A DNA stretch of 54,965 nt from Deltaproteobacteria bacterium. GTDB lineage: Bacteria; Myxococcota_A; UBA9160; UBA4427. A program made the position numbers and the translations under genes. This document shows positions 18,476 through 27,295 of this stretch, piece by piece. The stretch covers positions 1-54,965 of the forward strand of contig PAQX01000094.1 in NCBI GenBank assembly GCA_002709835.1, read 5' to 3'. Under the pieces are notes generated by a model, which saw only the letters and a program-made list of their open reading frames with translations, was not told the DNA's origin and searched no databases. How positions within the stretch are numbered: the stretch's first letter is position 1; every line of letters begins with the position of its first letter.

Positions 18476-21400
18476 ATGGGACGTGGAGGCCGCGTGAGGC
18501 CGATCCAGTCAACCCCATTCCAGCTCCGACCGATGCGTGCCTTGGCGCAGCGCGGCGCCCGAGACGGCGCTCGCCTGCGAGCGGGGTGGATCTGTGCGCG
18601 GCATCGGGGCGGTGCCGTTCCCGGGTGCCTGCTCGCGCTGGTGCTCCTCGCCTCGACGGCGGAGGCGGGGCCGACGGTGGATGCGATCCGCGGGCCGTGG
18701 CGGTGGCTCGAACCGAGCCTCGGGCACGTCGCTGGGGCTGCTCCGGAGACGGTGGGGCCGTGGAAGGACGTTGCGATCACCCGCGACGGCGTCCGGCGCA
18801 GCGCTGAGATCGATCGAATCGAGGCAGAGCTCGTCGCGCGCGATGGGGGCCTCATCGGCGCCTGGGACGCCCCGGGCACCCGGCAGGCCGAGATCCTTCG
18901 CCTCGCGGCGCTCGATTCGGCGCGACTCCTCGAGGCAGCGGGCGAGTTCGTCGGCGCGGCGCGGGCGTACGGCAGCGTGATCGACTCCGGGGAGGTCGTG
19001 CTCGTCGATGCCTGGCACGGGCTGGCGGTGAATCTCGCGCGCGGGGGAGACGCGCTCGCGGCGGAGCGGGCGTTCCTTCGCGGCCTGGATGCTTCGGGAC
19101 GTGCCTCGGATCAGATCCGCTTCCGCTACGACCTGGCCAGCTTCTATGCGCGGGAGGGACGACGGATCGAGGCGCTCGCCGTCGTCGAGGCGCTGGCGCC
19201 CCACGCCCCCGAATCCCCCGCGCTCCTCGACGCCGCGCGGGCGCTGACGACTTCGATCGAGCTGGCGTCGGTCGCGCGTCCGCGAGGCGACGCCGTGCCG
19301 TGGCCCGAGCCGCCCCCGGTCGAGCCGGGTTGGGATCGATTCGACCCTCGAGTCGTCGCCCTCGTCGAGCGCCTGCCGGCTGCCTGGCAGACTGGACTGC
19401 TGCCCGTCGCGCTGCGTCTCGAAGCAGAAGCGGGGCTTCGCCTCGGCGTCTATGCCGGGGGCGGGCTGCTGGTGCTCCTCGCGCTCGCGGCCCTGCTCCG
19501 GCAGCGTGGCGACGTGACCGTGACCATCGCCTACCCCGACGAGCTTCGCGGACTCTTCCAGGTCCGCGTACGCAGCGGCCGCCGCGCTGTCCCCGAGCCG
19601 GCGCGCGAAGAAGATATTCGTCGCGGTGGGGCCTCGACGCGCAAGGAGCACCACATGGTGTCGCGCGAGACCCACTTCCAGCGGCTCTTCACCGGACGCT
19701 ACCACCTCGTCGTCGACGGTCTGCTCGTTGATCCCGAGACCGATGAAATCCTCGGCAAGATCCGGGAGGAGAAGCCGCTCCGCGTTCGCTATCGCCGGAC
19801 CGTGCGGATGGAGTTCGACGCGAACCCCGAGACCTGCCCGGTGGATCTGCACGTCGTTTGGGGCGATCGCCCCGCCGGCGAGGCGAAGGTCACGGTCCCC
19901 GGATTCATCGACAAACCGCGATCGGCCGCCGCAGGCAAGATCCGCATCCTGCTGCCCAAGGGCGACTTCCGGCTGCTGGTCGGCTGCGGGGATCGGGTGT
20001 TCGATCAGCCACTCTCCGTAGACAGCTTCCGGCCCTCCCGCCTCTCTCTAGACGTCCTCGAAGCCGAAGCCGTCTTCAAGGGTTGCCCGCCCGCCGTCGA
20101 ACCCTATCTGCGCAACGACCTGCCCGCCGTGGCCCGGGCCCTCGAACGGGACGGGCAAGCGGAGCTCGGCTTCCGCCTTCTCGCGACGCATCACCAGGCG
20201 GACGGGCAGGCCGGTCGCGCGGCAGACTTCTACGAATCCGCTGGCGATCTCGTCGCCGCGGCTCATCTCCGTCTCGAAGAGGGGGAGGTCGGTCGCGCCG
20301 CAGCGCTCTTCGAGCAGGCCGAGCAGTGGATCCTCGCTGCGGACGCCCACCGCCAGGGGGGCCAGATCCTCGCCGCGGGCGAGTGCTACGAGCGCGCCCT
20401 CGACTACGAACGCGCGATCGAGTGCTATCGCGAGAGCGGTGCGATTGATTGCTGGCTGACTGCCCTCGAACGCTACGGGGAAATCTTCCCGGCCGCGAAA
20501 CTCGCCCTCGAACACAACCAGCGTCCCCGCGCGATCCGCTTGCTCCAGCGCGTCGAGCCGACCGATGAAGATTTCCGTGAGGCCTGCGCGCTGCTCGCCG
20601 AGGCATTCGAGACCGAAGGCCACTTCGACCTCGCCGCCGGGAAGCTCGACGAGTACATCGCGACCTTCCGCCCGGGCTACGCGACCGCTGACACGTACTC
20701 GCGACTCGCTGAGCTCTGGGAGAACGCGGGGCACTTCGAGCGGGCCCTCGATGTCCTCGAGGACCTGCGTCGGCGTGAGCCGACCTTTCCGAACATTGCG
20801 GCCAGGATCGAGCGCCTGCGCAAACAGCGCAGCGCCTCGGGCCACCTCTACACGTCGGGCAGCAGTCGTGCGTCGGCGGAGCCGGGTGCGACCGCGTTCG
20901 TCGGCGACGTCCGCTACGACCTGCTCGAAGAGATCGGTCGTGGCGGGATGGGCGTCGTGTACCGCGCGAAGGACACTCGGCTAGATCGAATCGTCGCGCT
21001 CAAGCGGCTGCCGGAAGGGCTCCGCCGCCACCATCCCCGCGCGCTCCAGTTCTTCCTGCGCGAGGCCCAGTCCGCGGCGCGCCTCAACCACCCGAACATC
21101 GTGACCGTCTACGATGCCGATCAGCAAGACGGCCAGTTCTTCATCACGATGGAGCTCCTCGAAGGCCAACCGCTCCACGCGATTCTGCACGAGCGGGGTC
21201 AGCTCTCTCCCTCGAATGTGCTCGGCATCGCTCGCCAGGCCTGCCGCGGTCTCGACTACGCCCACGAACAGGGCGTCGTTCATCGCGACATCAAGACCGC
21301 GAATCTCTTCGTCACGACCGAGCGGGTCGTGAAGATCATGGACTTCGGGCTCGCGAAGGTCCTCGAAGAGGTGCGTGGCGCGACGACGCTGGTCACCGGC

Positions 21401-21700
21401 ACGCCGTACTACATGTCCCCGGAGCAGGTCCTCGGGCAGGAAGTCGACCATCGCTCGGACCTGTATTCGCTCGGCGCGATGCTCTTCGAGCTCGCGACCG
21501 GTGGGGTGCCCTTCGACTCTGGCGAGGTCGCCTACCACCATCGGCATTCGCCGCCGCCGGCCCCGCAGTCTGTGCGACCGGACCTGCCCTACGACTTGTC
21601 GGCGTTGATTCTTCGCCTGCTCGCGAAGGATCCGGCCGATCGTTTCCAGTCGGCCTCCGAGGTGCTCGACGCGCTCACCGCGATCGAACCCGCGGCGTAG
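18476..21700 (+). CDS. TPR-rich membrane protein with C-terminal Ser/Thr kinase domain
   Basis: The domain order is inverted relative to most bacterial receptor kinases. From ATG 18476 (AGAGGGG five bases upstream) there are 1074 residues. A long positively charged head and hydrophobic segment (about 50-62, AEA cleavage-like) come first, then a helical repeat region, a transmembrane helix at about 323-343, a beta-rich insert, and many TPR-like units (about 560-790). The kinase domain spans about 814-1070, with glycine loop GRGGMG, HRDIKTAN at 936 and DFG at 956. A later ATG (18533) would give a more ordinary signal peptide. TAG at 21698-21700 is followed by an in-frame coding-like extension (see findings). 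Confidence 0.88.
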   Translation: MGRGGRVRPIQSTPFQLRPMRALAQRGARDGARLRAGWICARHRGGAVPGCLLALVLLASTAEAGPTVDAIRGPWRWLEPSLGHVAGAAPETVGPWKDVAITRDGVRRSAEIDRIEAELVARDGGLIGAWDAPGTRQAEILRLAALDSARLLEAAGEFVGAARAYGSVIDSGEVVLVDAWHGLAVNLARGGDALAAERAFLRGLDASGRASDQIRFRYDLASFYAREGRRIEALAVVEALAPHAPESPALLDAARALTTSIELASVARPRGDAVPWPEPPPVEPGWDRFDPRVVALVERLPAAWQTGLLPVALRLEAEAGLRLGVYAGGGLLVLLALAALLRQRGDVTVTIAYPDELRGLFQVRVRSGRRAVPEPAREEDIRRGGASTRKEHHMVSRETHFQRLFTGRYHLVVDGLLVDPETDEILGKIREEKPLRVRYRRTVRMEFDANPETCPVDLHVVWGDRPAGEAKVTVPGFIDKPRSAAAGKIRILLPKGDFRLLVGCGDRVFDQPLSVDSFRPSRLSLDVLEAEAVFKGCPPAVEPYLRNDLPAVARALERDGQAELGFRLLATHHQADGQAGRAADFYESAGDLVAAAHLRLEEGEVGRAAALFEQAEQWILAADAHRQGGQILAAGECYERALDYERAIECYRESGAIDCWLTALERYGEIFPAAKLALEHNQRPRAIRLLQRVEPTDEDFREACALLAEAFETEGHFDLAAGKLDEYIATFRPGYATADTYSRLAELWENAGHFERALDVLEDLRRREPTFPNIAARIERLRKQRSASGHLYTSGSSRASAEPGATAFVGDVRYDLLEEIGRGGMGVVYRAKDTRLDRIVALKRLPEGLRRHHPRALQFFLREAQSAARLNHPNIVTVYDADQQDGQFFITMELLEGQPLHAILHERGQLSPSNVLGIARQACRGLDYAHEQGVVHRDIKTANLFVTTERVVKIMDFGLAKVLEEVRGATTLVTGTPYYMSPEQVLGQEVDHRSDLYSLGAMLFELATGGVPFDSGEVAYHHRHSPPPAPQSVRPDLPYDLSALILRLLAKDPADRFQSASEVLDALTAIEPAA

Positions 21701-22329
21701 TCCGGATGTTCGTCGCTCGACCCATGCTTCGTCGAAAGTGACTCTGGCTTCGCGGACGGACGGATCGCGGACGATCCCGAGATCCGCGCGGCCCAGGCTT
21801 CGCTCTGGGTCCGGGTCGGATCGTCCCCCGAAGCGGTCGACCCGGACGTCCGCGATGCGTTGCTCGGGCTTGCGGCGGGGCACTCGGTTGCGGAGCTGGC
21901 GCGGTCGACCGATCGCATGGCGGCTCGGCTCCAGGCTCGGACGACCCGTGGCGCCCGTCGTCTGCGGGCGTTCGCCGGAACTGCGGCGACTCCTCTGGGA
22001 AGGTGTCGAGGCCTGGCCTCGTAGGGGATCGGGGAGGAGGGGACGGGCCCCCCTGGTCTGCCATCTCGCGCGCACGCTGTCGTTCCAGCCGCAATCCGGG
22101 TACGAAGGGTCGCGATTCAGGGGGGCCCGAAATCGGACTCTCACTGTGCACGAATCGACGCGTGATGGGGTAAAAAAGCACCCCTTGGCGGAGACGATGC
22201 ACCGGGGTTGCCGGTGGAAGAGGTCTCCCGGTCGCGCCGGCGGGGGTCGAAGGGAGGCGGGAGCGGCCTTACTCTACGCACTCGTCGGTCGTTTCGGGCC
22301 GACCGAGCTTCGAGCAGGGGAAAACGACG
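21701..22329. other. Gene-poor stretch with an in-frame coding-like extension of the kinase
   Basis: Immediately after the kinase TAG the same frame stays open for 107 codons to TAG at 22022-22024, with G/C-rich third positions and protein-like text such as DALLGLAAGHSVAELARSTDR. There is no ATG or GTG in its first half, so it cannot easily be a separate gene. The remaining 300 bp hold an imperfect inverted repeat, GGGGTAAAAAAGCACCCC, at about 22168, and the ribosome site AGGGG for the DsbA-like gene. Confidence 0.45.
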
Positions 22330-23067
22330 GTGGCTGAGAATTCGAGTGGACGCCCGATCATAATCGCGGCGGTGTTGGTGAGTTTTTCGATCCTGGGAGC
22401 GAGCTTCTTCATCGGGAGCTCGCTGGAGCGGACGACGAGCGAGCTCGCGGCGGTGACCGACGCCCTCGAGGAGCTGGAGCTCGCAGCAGCGCCTTCGCCT
22501 GACGGACGCGCCCCGTCCCGCCCGCCGTTCCCGGACCCCGGCAGCGAGTACGACGTCGAGATCGGTCAGGCGCCTATCAAAGGGCCGAAGGACGCGATGG
22601 TCACCATCGTCGAATGGTCCGACTTCCAGTGCCCCTTCTGTAATCGCGTCTCGCCGACCCTCGCGCAGATCGAAGCCGAGTACGGCGACCAGGTCCGGCT
22701 CGTATTCAAGCACCTGCCGCTCTCGATCCATCCTCAGGCGCCCCAGGCCCATGCCGCCTCGGAGGCAGCCCACCGCCAGGGCAAGTTCTGGGAAATGCAT
22801 GACCGCATCTTCGCGAACCAGCGCGATCTCTCTGTCGCGACGCTCGAGGGCCACGCCGAAGCGATCGGGCTCGACATGGACCAGTACGCGAAGGACATTG
22901 CGGATGCCTCGCTCAAGAAGCGGATCGATGACGACATGAAACAGGCAGCGGAGCTCAACGTGACCGGCACGCCTGCGTTCTTCATCAACGGTCGTTTCCT
23001 CTCCGGGGCACAGCCCTTCGAGAACTTCAAGCGCGCGATCGACGCGGCGATCGAGCGCGCGTCATAG
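22330..23067 (+). CDS. Membrane-anchored DsbA-like thiol-disulfide oxidoreductase
   Basis: The 245-residue protein starts at GTG (22330) behind CAGGGG. An N-terminal membrane anchor (about 10-32) and a linker lead to a DsbA-type thioredoxin fold. The active site is CPFC (101-104) within VEWSDFQ-CPFC, and a cis-proline loop TGTPAF occurs near residue 216. Proteins of this kind introduce or isomerise disulfides in exported proteins. The window's multihaem cytochromes would need periplasmic thiol handling, but that link is only suggestive. A GTG-started HAD gene follows 20 bp later and may be co-transcribed. Confidence 0.9.
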   Translation: MAENSSGRPIIIAAVLVSFSILGASFFIGSSLERTTSELAAVTDALEELELAAAPSPDGRAPSRPPFPDPGSEYDVEIGQAPIKGPKDAMVTIVEWSDFQCPFCNRVSPTLAQIEAEYGDQVRLVFKHLPLSIHPQAPQAHAASEAAHRQGKFWEMHDRIFANQRDLSVATLEGHAEAIGLDMDQYAKDIADASLKKRIDDDMKQAAELNVTGTPAFFINGRFLSGAQPFENFKRAIDAAIERAS

Positions 23068-23086
23068 TCGGCGAGCGTTCGTCGCT

Positions 23087-23848
23087 GTGATCCGCGGGAT
23101 CGTCTTCGATCTGTTCGACACGCTGGTCGATCAGAACCACGAACGGCTGATGCCGGTTGAAGTGGAGGGCCGGCGCGTGGGCGCGACGACGCCTGCCCTT
23201 CACGCGTGCGCGCGGGATCGTTTCGGCGTCGACCTCCCGCTTCTCGAGTTTGCCGACCGGGCGCGGGACGTCGACCGCGAGCTTAGGGCGGAGACGATCG
23301 ATCAGGGAGTCGAGCTCTCGACCCTCGACCGATTCACTGCCCTGGGCACACACCTACGCCTTTCCGACGTTCTCGCCTTCGCGCAAGCGCTCACCGAGGT
23401 CCATATGGGCGCGCTCTACGAGGCCTGCACGGTTCCGGCGCACCACGAGAACATCCTCGTCGCGCTCGGAATCGAGTACTCGATGGCGCTCTGCTCGAAC
23501 TTTACCCACGCCGCGACCGCTCGGACGGTCCTTCGTGACGCGCGCTTCGACGAGCATCTCTCGAGCGTCGTGATCAGCGAGGAGATCGGGATCCGGAAGC
23601 CGCGTCCCGAGATTTTTCAGGCGGTGATCGACGACCTCGGTGTCCCGCCGGAGGAGTTGCTTCACGTGGGCGACAACTTGATTGCCGACGTCCAGGGTGC
23701 CTCGGCGCTCGGGATCCGCACCGTCTGGCTCACCCGTAAGGTGAAGGATCCCGAAGCCGCGCTCGCGGCCTACGACGGGCCGCGCCCCGACTTCGCCCTC
23801 GAGGACCTCGTGGATCTGCCGGTCCTCGCGGCGAGGCTGTCCGTTTGA
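23087..23848 (+). CDS. HAD-superfamily hydrolase
   Basis: All four haloacid-dehalogenase motifs are present in 253 residues: motif I FDLFDTLVD with nucleophile Asp8, motif II CSNF, motif III Lys in RKPRPEIFQ, and motif IV HVGDNLIADVQGA. A helical cap domain lies between motifs I and II (about 15-120). It most likely hydrolyses a small phosphorylated metabolite in the cytosol, and the substrate cannot be inferred. The start is GTG 23087. It overlaps nothing and converges with apaG, with 20 bp between stops. Confidence 0.9.
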   Translation: MIRGIVFDLFDTLVDQNHERLMPVEVEGRRVGATTPALHACARDRFGVDLPLLEFADRARDVDRELRAETIDQGVELSTLDRFTALGTHLRLSDVLAFAQALTEVHMGALYEACTVPAHHENILVALGIEYSMALCSNFTHAATARTVLRDARFDEHLSSVVISEEIGIRKPRPEIFQAVIDDLGVPPEELLHVGDNLIADVQGASALGIRTVWLTRKVKDPEAALAAYDGPRPDFALEDLVDLPVLAARLSV

Positions 23849-23868
23849 CGAGCGTCTCCTGCGTTCGC

Positions 23869-24279
23869 CTAATGGATCGAACCGGGCTGCATGAGCTGGA
23901 AGAGCGCGACCTCGGCTTCGAACTCCGTTCCGTCGCTGCGCTGCATGTCGAAGATGCCAGCCATCGAGCCGAAGGGCGTGGGCAAGGGGCAGCCGGAGGT
24001 GTATTCGAAGCTCTGGCCCGGCTCGAGGACCGGCTGCTCGCCGACGACACCGGGTCCGTGGACCTCTTCGGTGTGCCCGGTTCCGTCCTCGATGGTCCAG
24101 TGACGGTTCAGCAGCTGGACCGTCGCCTGACCTTCGTTGGTGATCCGGATCGTATAGAGGAAGAACCAGCGGCTCGAGGGCGGGCTGCTGTGGGCCTGGG
24201 AGTAGCGCGCGCGGACCTCCACGCGCACGCCCCCGGTCGTTGCCACGGAGTGGGTTTCGAAGAGGTCGTCGTCTTCCAC
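23869..24279 (-). CDS. apaG: ApaG family protein
   Basis: At 136 residues it matches the single-domain ApaG (DUF525) family over its whole length. The key segment is RWFFLYTIRITNEGQATVQLLNRHWTI, followed by the GPGVVGEQPVLEPGQSFEYTSGCPL loop and the FGSMAGIFDM strand. ApaG is a small fibronectin-like domain protein, linked genetically to cobalt/magnesium resistance in enterobacteria, with a poorly defined molecular role. It starts with GTG at 24277-24279 and is divergent from rsmE. Confidence 0.93.
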   Translation of the reverse strand: MEDDDLFETHSVATTGGVRVEVRARYSQAHSSPPSSRWFFLYTIRITNEGQATVQLLNRHWTIEDGTGHTEEVHGPGVVGEQPVLEPGQSFEYTSGCPLPTPFGSMAGIFDMQRSDGTEFEAEVALFQLMQPGSIH

Positions 24280-24338
24280 GCGCCGGAACGTAGCAGCGCC
24301 CCGGCCGTCAGTGAGGCCACCGTTTCGGGAGGCGCTTC

Positions 24339-25052
24339 GTGAACTGCTTGCTGCTCGAGCCCGAAGAGCTCGAGGGTGCGGAGGGCGTCGTCCGCCTCGA
24401 CGGCCGCCGCCGTCGGCATGCGGACGAGATCCTGAAGGTGCGCGAGGGCGACACGCTTCGCGTCGGGGCGGTCGACGGGCTGCTCGGCCGCGGGGAGATC
24501 ACGCGCCTCGATCGGGAGGTGCTCGAACTGCGCGTGACGCTGGAAGAGACGCCGCCCGAGAAGCTCCCGCTTCAGGTGGTGCTCGCGCTGCCCCGTCCGC
24601 CGGTCTTTCGCCGGTTGCTTTCGACCCTCGCGAGCCTGGGCGCTGAGTCCATCCTCGTGGTCGGTACGAAGCGCACCGAGAAGAGCTTCTGGAACAGTCA
24701 CGTCGTCGAGCGGGAGGCAGTGCGCGAGCGTCTGCTCCTCGGTCTCGAACAGGCGAAGGATACGCGCCTGCCGGAGCTCGCGTTCCAGCGCTACTTCGAG
24801 CCCCTCGTCGAAGAGGTGCTGCCGCTCCGGATCACGGGACGCCGGGCGTTGCTTCCCCATCCGGGGAGCCCGACTCCGTGCCCTCACGCCATCGAAGAAC
24901 CGGCCACGGTCTTCATCGGGCCGGAAGGGGGATTCCTCGACTACGAGGTCGAGCGACTCGCCGGCATCGGGTTCGAGCCAGTCGCGCTGGGCGAGCGGGT
25001 GCTCCGGGTCGAGCCGGTAATTCCGCTGCTGGTCGGACGTCTCTTTCGATAG
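24339..25052 (+). CDS. rsmE: 16S rRNA m3U1498 methyltransferase
   Basis: The 237-residue SPOUT methyltransferase has an N-terminal PUA-like domain (about 1-70: RRRRHADEILKVREGD) and a C-terminal knotted domain. The SAM-binding knot motifs are FIGPEGGF and ALGERVLRVE, typical of RsmE. It methylates N3 of U1498 in the ribosomal decoding region. GTG 24339 aligns with the family N-terminus. The last 140 bp overlap the tail of a convergent DUF5658 gene, and the knot motifs lie inside or beside that overlap, so rsmE is probably the constrained reading. Confidence 0.95.
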   Translation: MNCLLLEPEELEGAEGVVRLDGRRRRHADEILKVREGDTLRVGAVDGLLGRGEITRLDREVLELRVTLEETPPEKLPLQVVLALPRPPVFRRLLSTLASLGAESILVVGTKRTEKSFWNSHVVEREAVRERLLLGLEQAKDTRLPELAFQRYFEPLVEEVLPLRITGRRALLPHPGSPTPCPHAIEEPATVFIGPEGGFLDYEVERLAGIGFEPVALGERVLRVEPVIPLLVGRLFR

Positions 25053-25665
25053 CCGTCGCCGGGAGCGGGACGTCCGACGCGAAGCTGCGGACCACCGGGG
25101 CGGGTGCTTCGATCGCGGCCTCTCGAGGCGGCGGCTCGATCCCGAGCAGGATGATCCCGAAGTGGACGAGCATGAGCAGCGCGTACACGACGAAGCTCGC
25201 GTAGAGGCCGAGGCGCGCGAAGCGGAAGTTCTTGTGGACGAGCAGGAGCACGAGCCAGAAGCCGACGACCAGGCATTTCTGGGCGAGGAAGGCGCTGGGT
25301 CCGATGTCCAGGAAGAAGTCCATCACGGGGTTGGCTTCCTTGCCGCCGCGGGAAAGCCACAGCAACGTGAAGAAGGCGTCGCCCACATTCAGCAGGAAGA
25401 TCGAGAGCAGGAGCACTACGTCGCGCCGCGAGTAGCGGTCGACGTAGCTCGCCCGGTCGCTCTCGCGACGACCCTGAGCCCGTCGCCGCGGTGTGAGCCA
25501 GCCGCTCCACGGTCGGGTGGGCTGGGCGCGGCGGTCTCTCACGCGTCGATCGACCCCATCCCAGATCGGGGGGGGATCCCCGTCTTCGGGGGGAGGCGAA
25601 TTGCCGGGAGATTGCACGCGAGCTGCTCCTCGTGACCGCCGGTGAGCCGGCGGCGCCCCCCGCAT
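24913..25665 (-). CDS. DUF5658 membrane protein
   Basis: The 250-residue protein opens with an Arg/Pro-rich cytosolic head containing DRRVRDRR and RRRAQGRRESDR. Three hydrophobic helices follow (about 82-103, 126-142, 150-172), with NVGDAFFTLLWL and GGKEANPVMDFFL between them. That is the DUF5658 pattern. Function is unknown. The C-terminal 60 residues are Arg/Pro/Ala-rich, look like antisense of rsmE, and may simply be read to the first available stop. The ATG at 25663-25665 is chosen because the charged head is typical of the family. Confidence 0.75.
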   Translation of the reverse strand: MRGAPPAHRRSRGAARVQSPGNSPPPEDGDPPPIWDGVDRRVRDRRAQPTRPWSGWLTPRRRAQGRRESDRASYVDRYSRRDVVLLLSIFLLNVGDAFFTLLWLSRGGKEANPVMDFFLDIGPSAFLAQKCLVVGFWLVLLLVHKNFRFARLGLYASFVVYALLMLVHFGIILLGIEPPPREAAIEAPAPVVRSFASDVPLPATAIERDVRPAAELPARPGAPARPARLARTRCRRVARPRSRGIPLPAR

Positions 25666-25718
25666 ATCGGTCGATCTCTTAGGGAAGCTGAGCGCAGAAC
25701 CCGCGCGCTTCGACCGGG

Positions 25719-26984
25719 TCAGCCTGCGAGGGCGCGCTCCGCAAACCAGAAGAGCCCGAGGCCGCAGAGCGTCGCTGCAGAAATCTCAGCGGCCCACGCG
25801 AGGGTCTTCTTCGAGGCGAATCGGCGGCCGACCCAGAGCAGCGGCCAGAGGAGCAGAACGACGCCGATCTGACCGAGCTCGACGCCCAGGTTGAAGCCGA
25901 GGAGCGCCGGGGCCAGCCGGTCCGCCGGGAGGGTCATCTCGACGAGGATCCCGGCGAAACCGAACCCGTGGACGAGGCCGAACGCGAAGGTCAGACAGAT
26001 GCGCAGCCACTGGCTGCTGCTCCGGGTGAGCAGCGCGAAGTAGCAGGTCGTGAAGATCGCGAGCCCGCCCAGGGTCAGCAGGGGGAGACTCATCGCGCCG
26101 CTGGCGGTGGCGATCGCGAGCCCCGCCAATCCGGCGACGACGAGGGCGGGCACCCCCCGTGGTCGTCCAGCGAGGAGCCAACCCTTCTCGATCGCGACCA
26201 GCGCGACGGAGAAGGCGATCACGGCTTCCACCGCCGCGGCTTGCGGCTGTACGACCTCCATGACGGCGAGGGCGAGGGTCAGGCTGTGGGCCAGGGTGAA
26301 GCCGGTCACGAGGCGGGCGACTTCTCCCAGCCGACTCGCGAGGAGCAGAAGGCCGAAGACGAAGGCGAGATGGTCCCAGCCCGTGAGGATGTGCTCGACG
26401 CCCAGTACGACATAGTCCGCGACCCGGCTCGCGACGGCATTTTCGTCGCCCGCTGGGGCGTCTCCGGGCGAACGGAGGACGAACTCCGGTGCCGCCTCCG
26501 TCAATACCTGTTCACGGAACGATTCGGACTGGCCGGCAAAACGGACCCGCGCGAAGTGCATATGGCTCGGCGCGACGGCGAGAAGCAGTCGGCTGCGAAT
26601 CGAGAGTGCAGCAGCCTTCGAAGGGCAGACCACGCGCCACGAATAGCGGACCCAGCCTTCCCGATCGGGTCGCCGCGCGGCTCGGCCATCGGGTAGGCAG
26701 GGCGCACCGTCGGCGACGAGCTGTAATTCGGTCGGGAAGACCCGCGCGGGCAGGTCTGGGCTTCCGGCGGCCGGAGCGACCGAGACGCTGCCCGGCGGGA
26801 GGGCCTCGGGGCCGATGCGGCTCAGCTCCAGCAGTTTCAAGCGGACGGAGACCGTGGCCTGAGGGCCTTCGATCTCCCAGCTCGAGTAGGAGACGCTCTT
26901 TCCGTGGGCCCAGGCGGATCCGGAGGTCACCAGGACCAGCAGGAACGCGGCGAGGATAGTGGGGGGGGAGCAGCGGCGGGGCAT
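25719..26984 (-). CDS. HupE/UreJ family exported membrane protein
   Basis: At 421 residues, it has a signal peptide (about 8-26, cleavage near AWA-HG, leaving His at the new N-terminus). A beta-rich periplasmic domain of about 165 residues precedes a membrane domain of the HupE/UreJ_2 type, starting at GVEHILTGWDHLAFVFGLLLL and continuing with FTLAHSLTLAL and VHGFGFA. The conserved His and Asp residues in helices suggest metal transport or handling. In other bacteria, relatives lie near hydrogenase or urease genes, but none are here. It ends in TGA, 53 bp from the DUF5658 start, and both run leftward. Confidence 0.88.
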   Translation of the reverse strand: MPRRCSPPTILAAFLLVLVTSGSAWAHGKSVSYSSWEIEGPQATVSVRLKLLELSRIGPEALPPGSVSVAPAAGSPDLPARVFPTELQLVADGAPCLPDGRAARRPDREGWVRYSWRVVCPSKAAALSIRSRLLLAVAPSHMHFARVRFAGQSESFREQVLTEAAPEFVLRSPGDAPAGDENAVASRVADYVVLGVEHILTGWDHLAFVFGLLLLASRLGEVARLVTGFTLAHSLTLALAVMEVVQPQAAAVEAVIAFSVALVAIEKGWLLAGRPRGVPALVVAGLAGLAIATASGAMSLPLLTLGGLAIFTTCYFALLTRSSSQWLRICLTFAFGLVHGFGFAGILVEMTLPADRLAPALLGFNLGVELGQIGVVLLLWPLLWVGRRFASKKTLAWAAEISAATLCGLGLFWFAERALAG

Positions 26985-27295
26985 TCCGGACGACTCTAGC
27001 GCGATGGTTCCCCCGGGTGAATCCTGTGCGCGACCTTGATCGAGGTGAAAAAGTGTCGACCTGAAACGTGGAGAAATGGACTGAAGTCAGCCTATTTTGA
27101 AGGAAAAGCCGGCTCGCGCGCCGAAATATTCCCATTCTGGGAGCGTTCTCAAATCAGGGGTTGCGGAAATCCCGATCTGCGCTAATGTCTAGTATCACTT
27201 AAAAAATCCGTAGCCCTCTGGGGCCGCGGGTTTTTTTTTGGCCTGAGACCCACCGAAGATCAGGTACCTGCGAAGCGCCCGCCGAGACGCGCAGC
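26985..27295. other. AT-richer divergent intergenic region
   Basis: This 311-bp stretch is noticeably richer in A/T than its surroundings and has no gene. It lies between the divergent HupE gene and the broken apbE copy. A possible sigma-70-like promoter pointing right is TTGCGG at 27161-27166 with TAATGT at about 27183-27188 (16-bp spacing). It would fire straight into the terminator at 27201-27239. Confidence 0.4.
27201..27239. terminator. Strong bidirectional rho-independent terminator
   Basis: AAAAAATCCGTAGCCC and GGGCCGCGGGTTTTTT pair around a short TCTG-type loop, with two wobble pairs and one mismatch. The A6 tract on the left and T9 tract on the right make it functional in either direction. 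Its place between two divergent genes, rather than after a gene, is odd. Confidence 0.8.

Noticed and set aside
21675..22202. 175-codon minus-strand frame opposite the kinase tail
   Set aside because: Pro/Arg-rich antisense text. The plus-strand frame has far better codon statistics.
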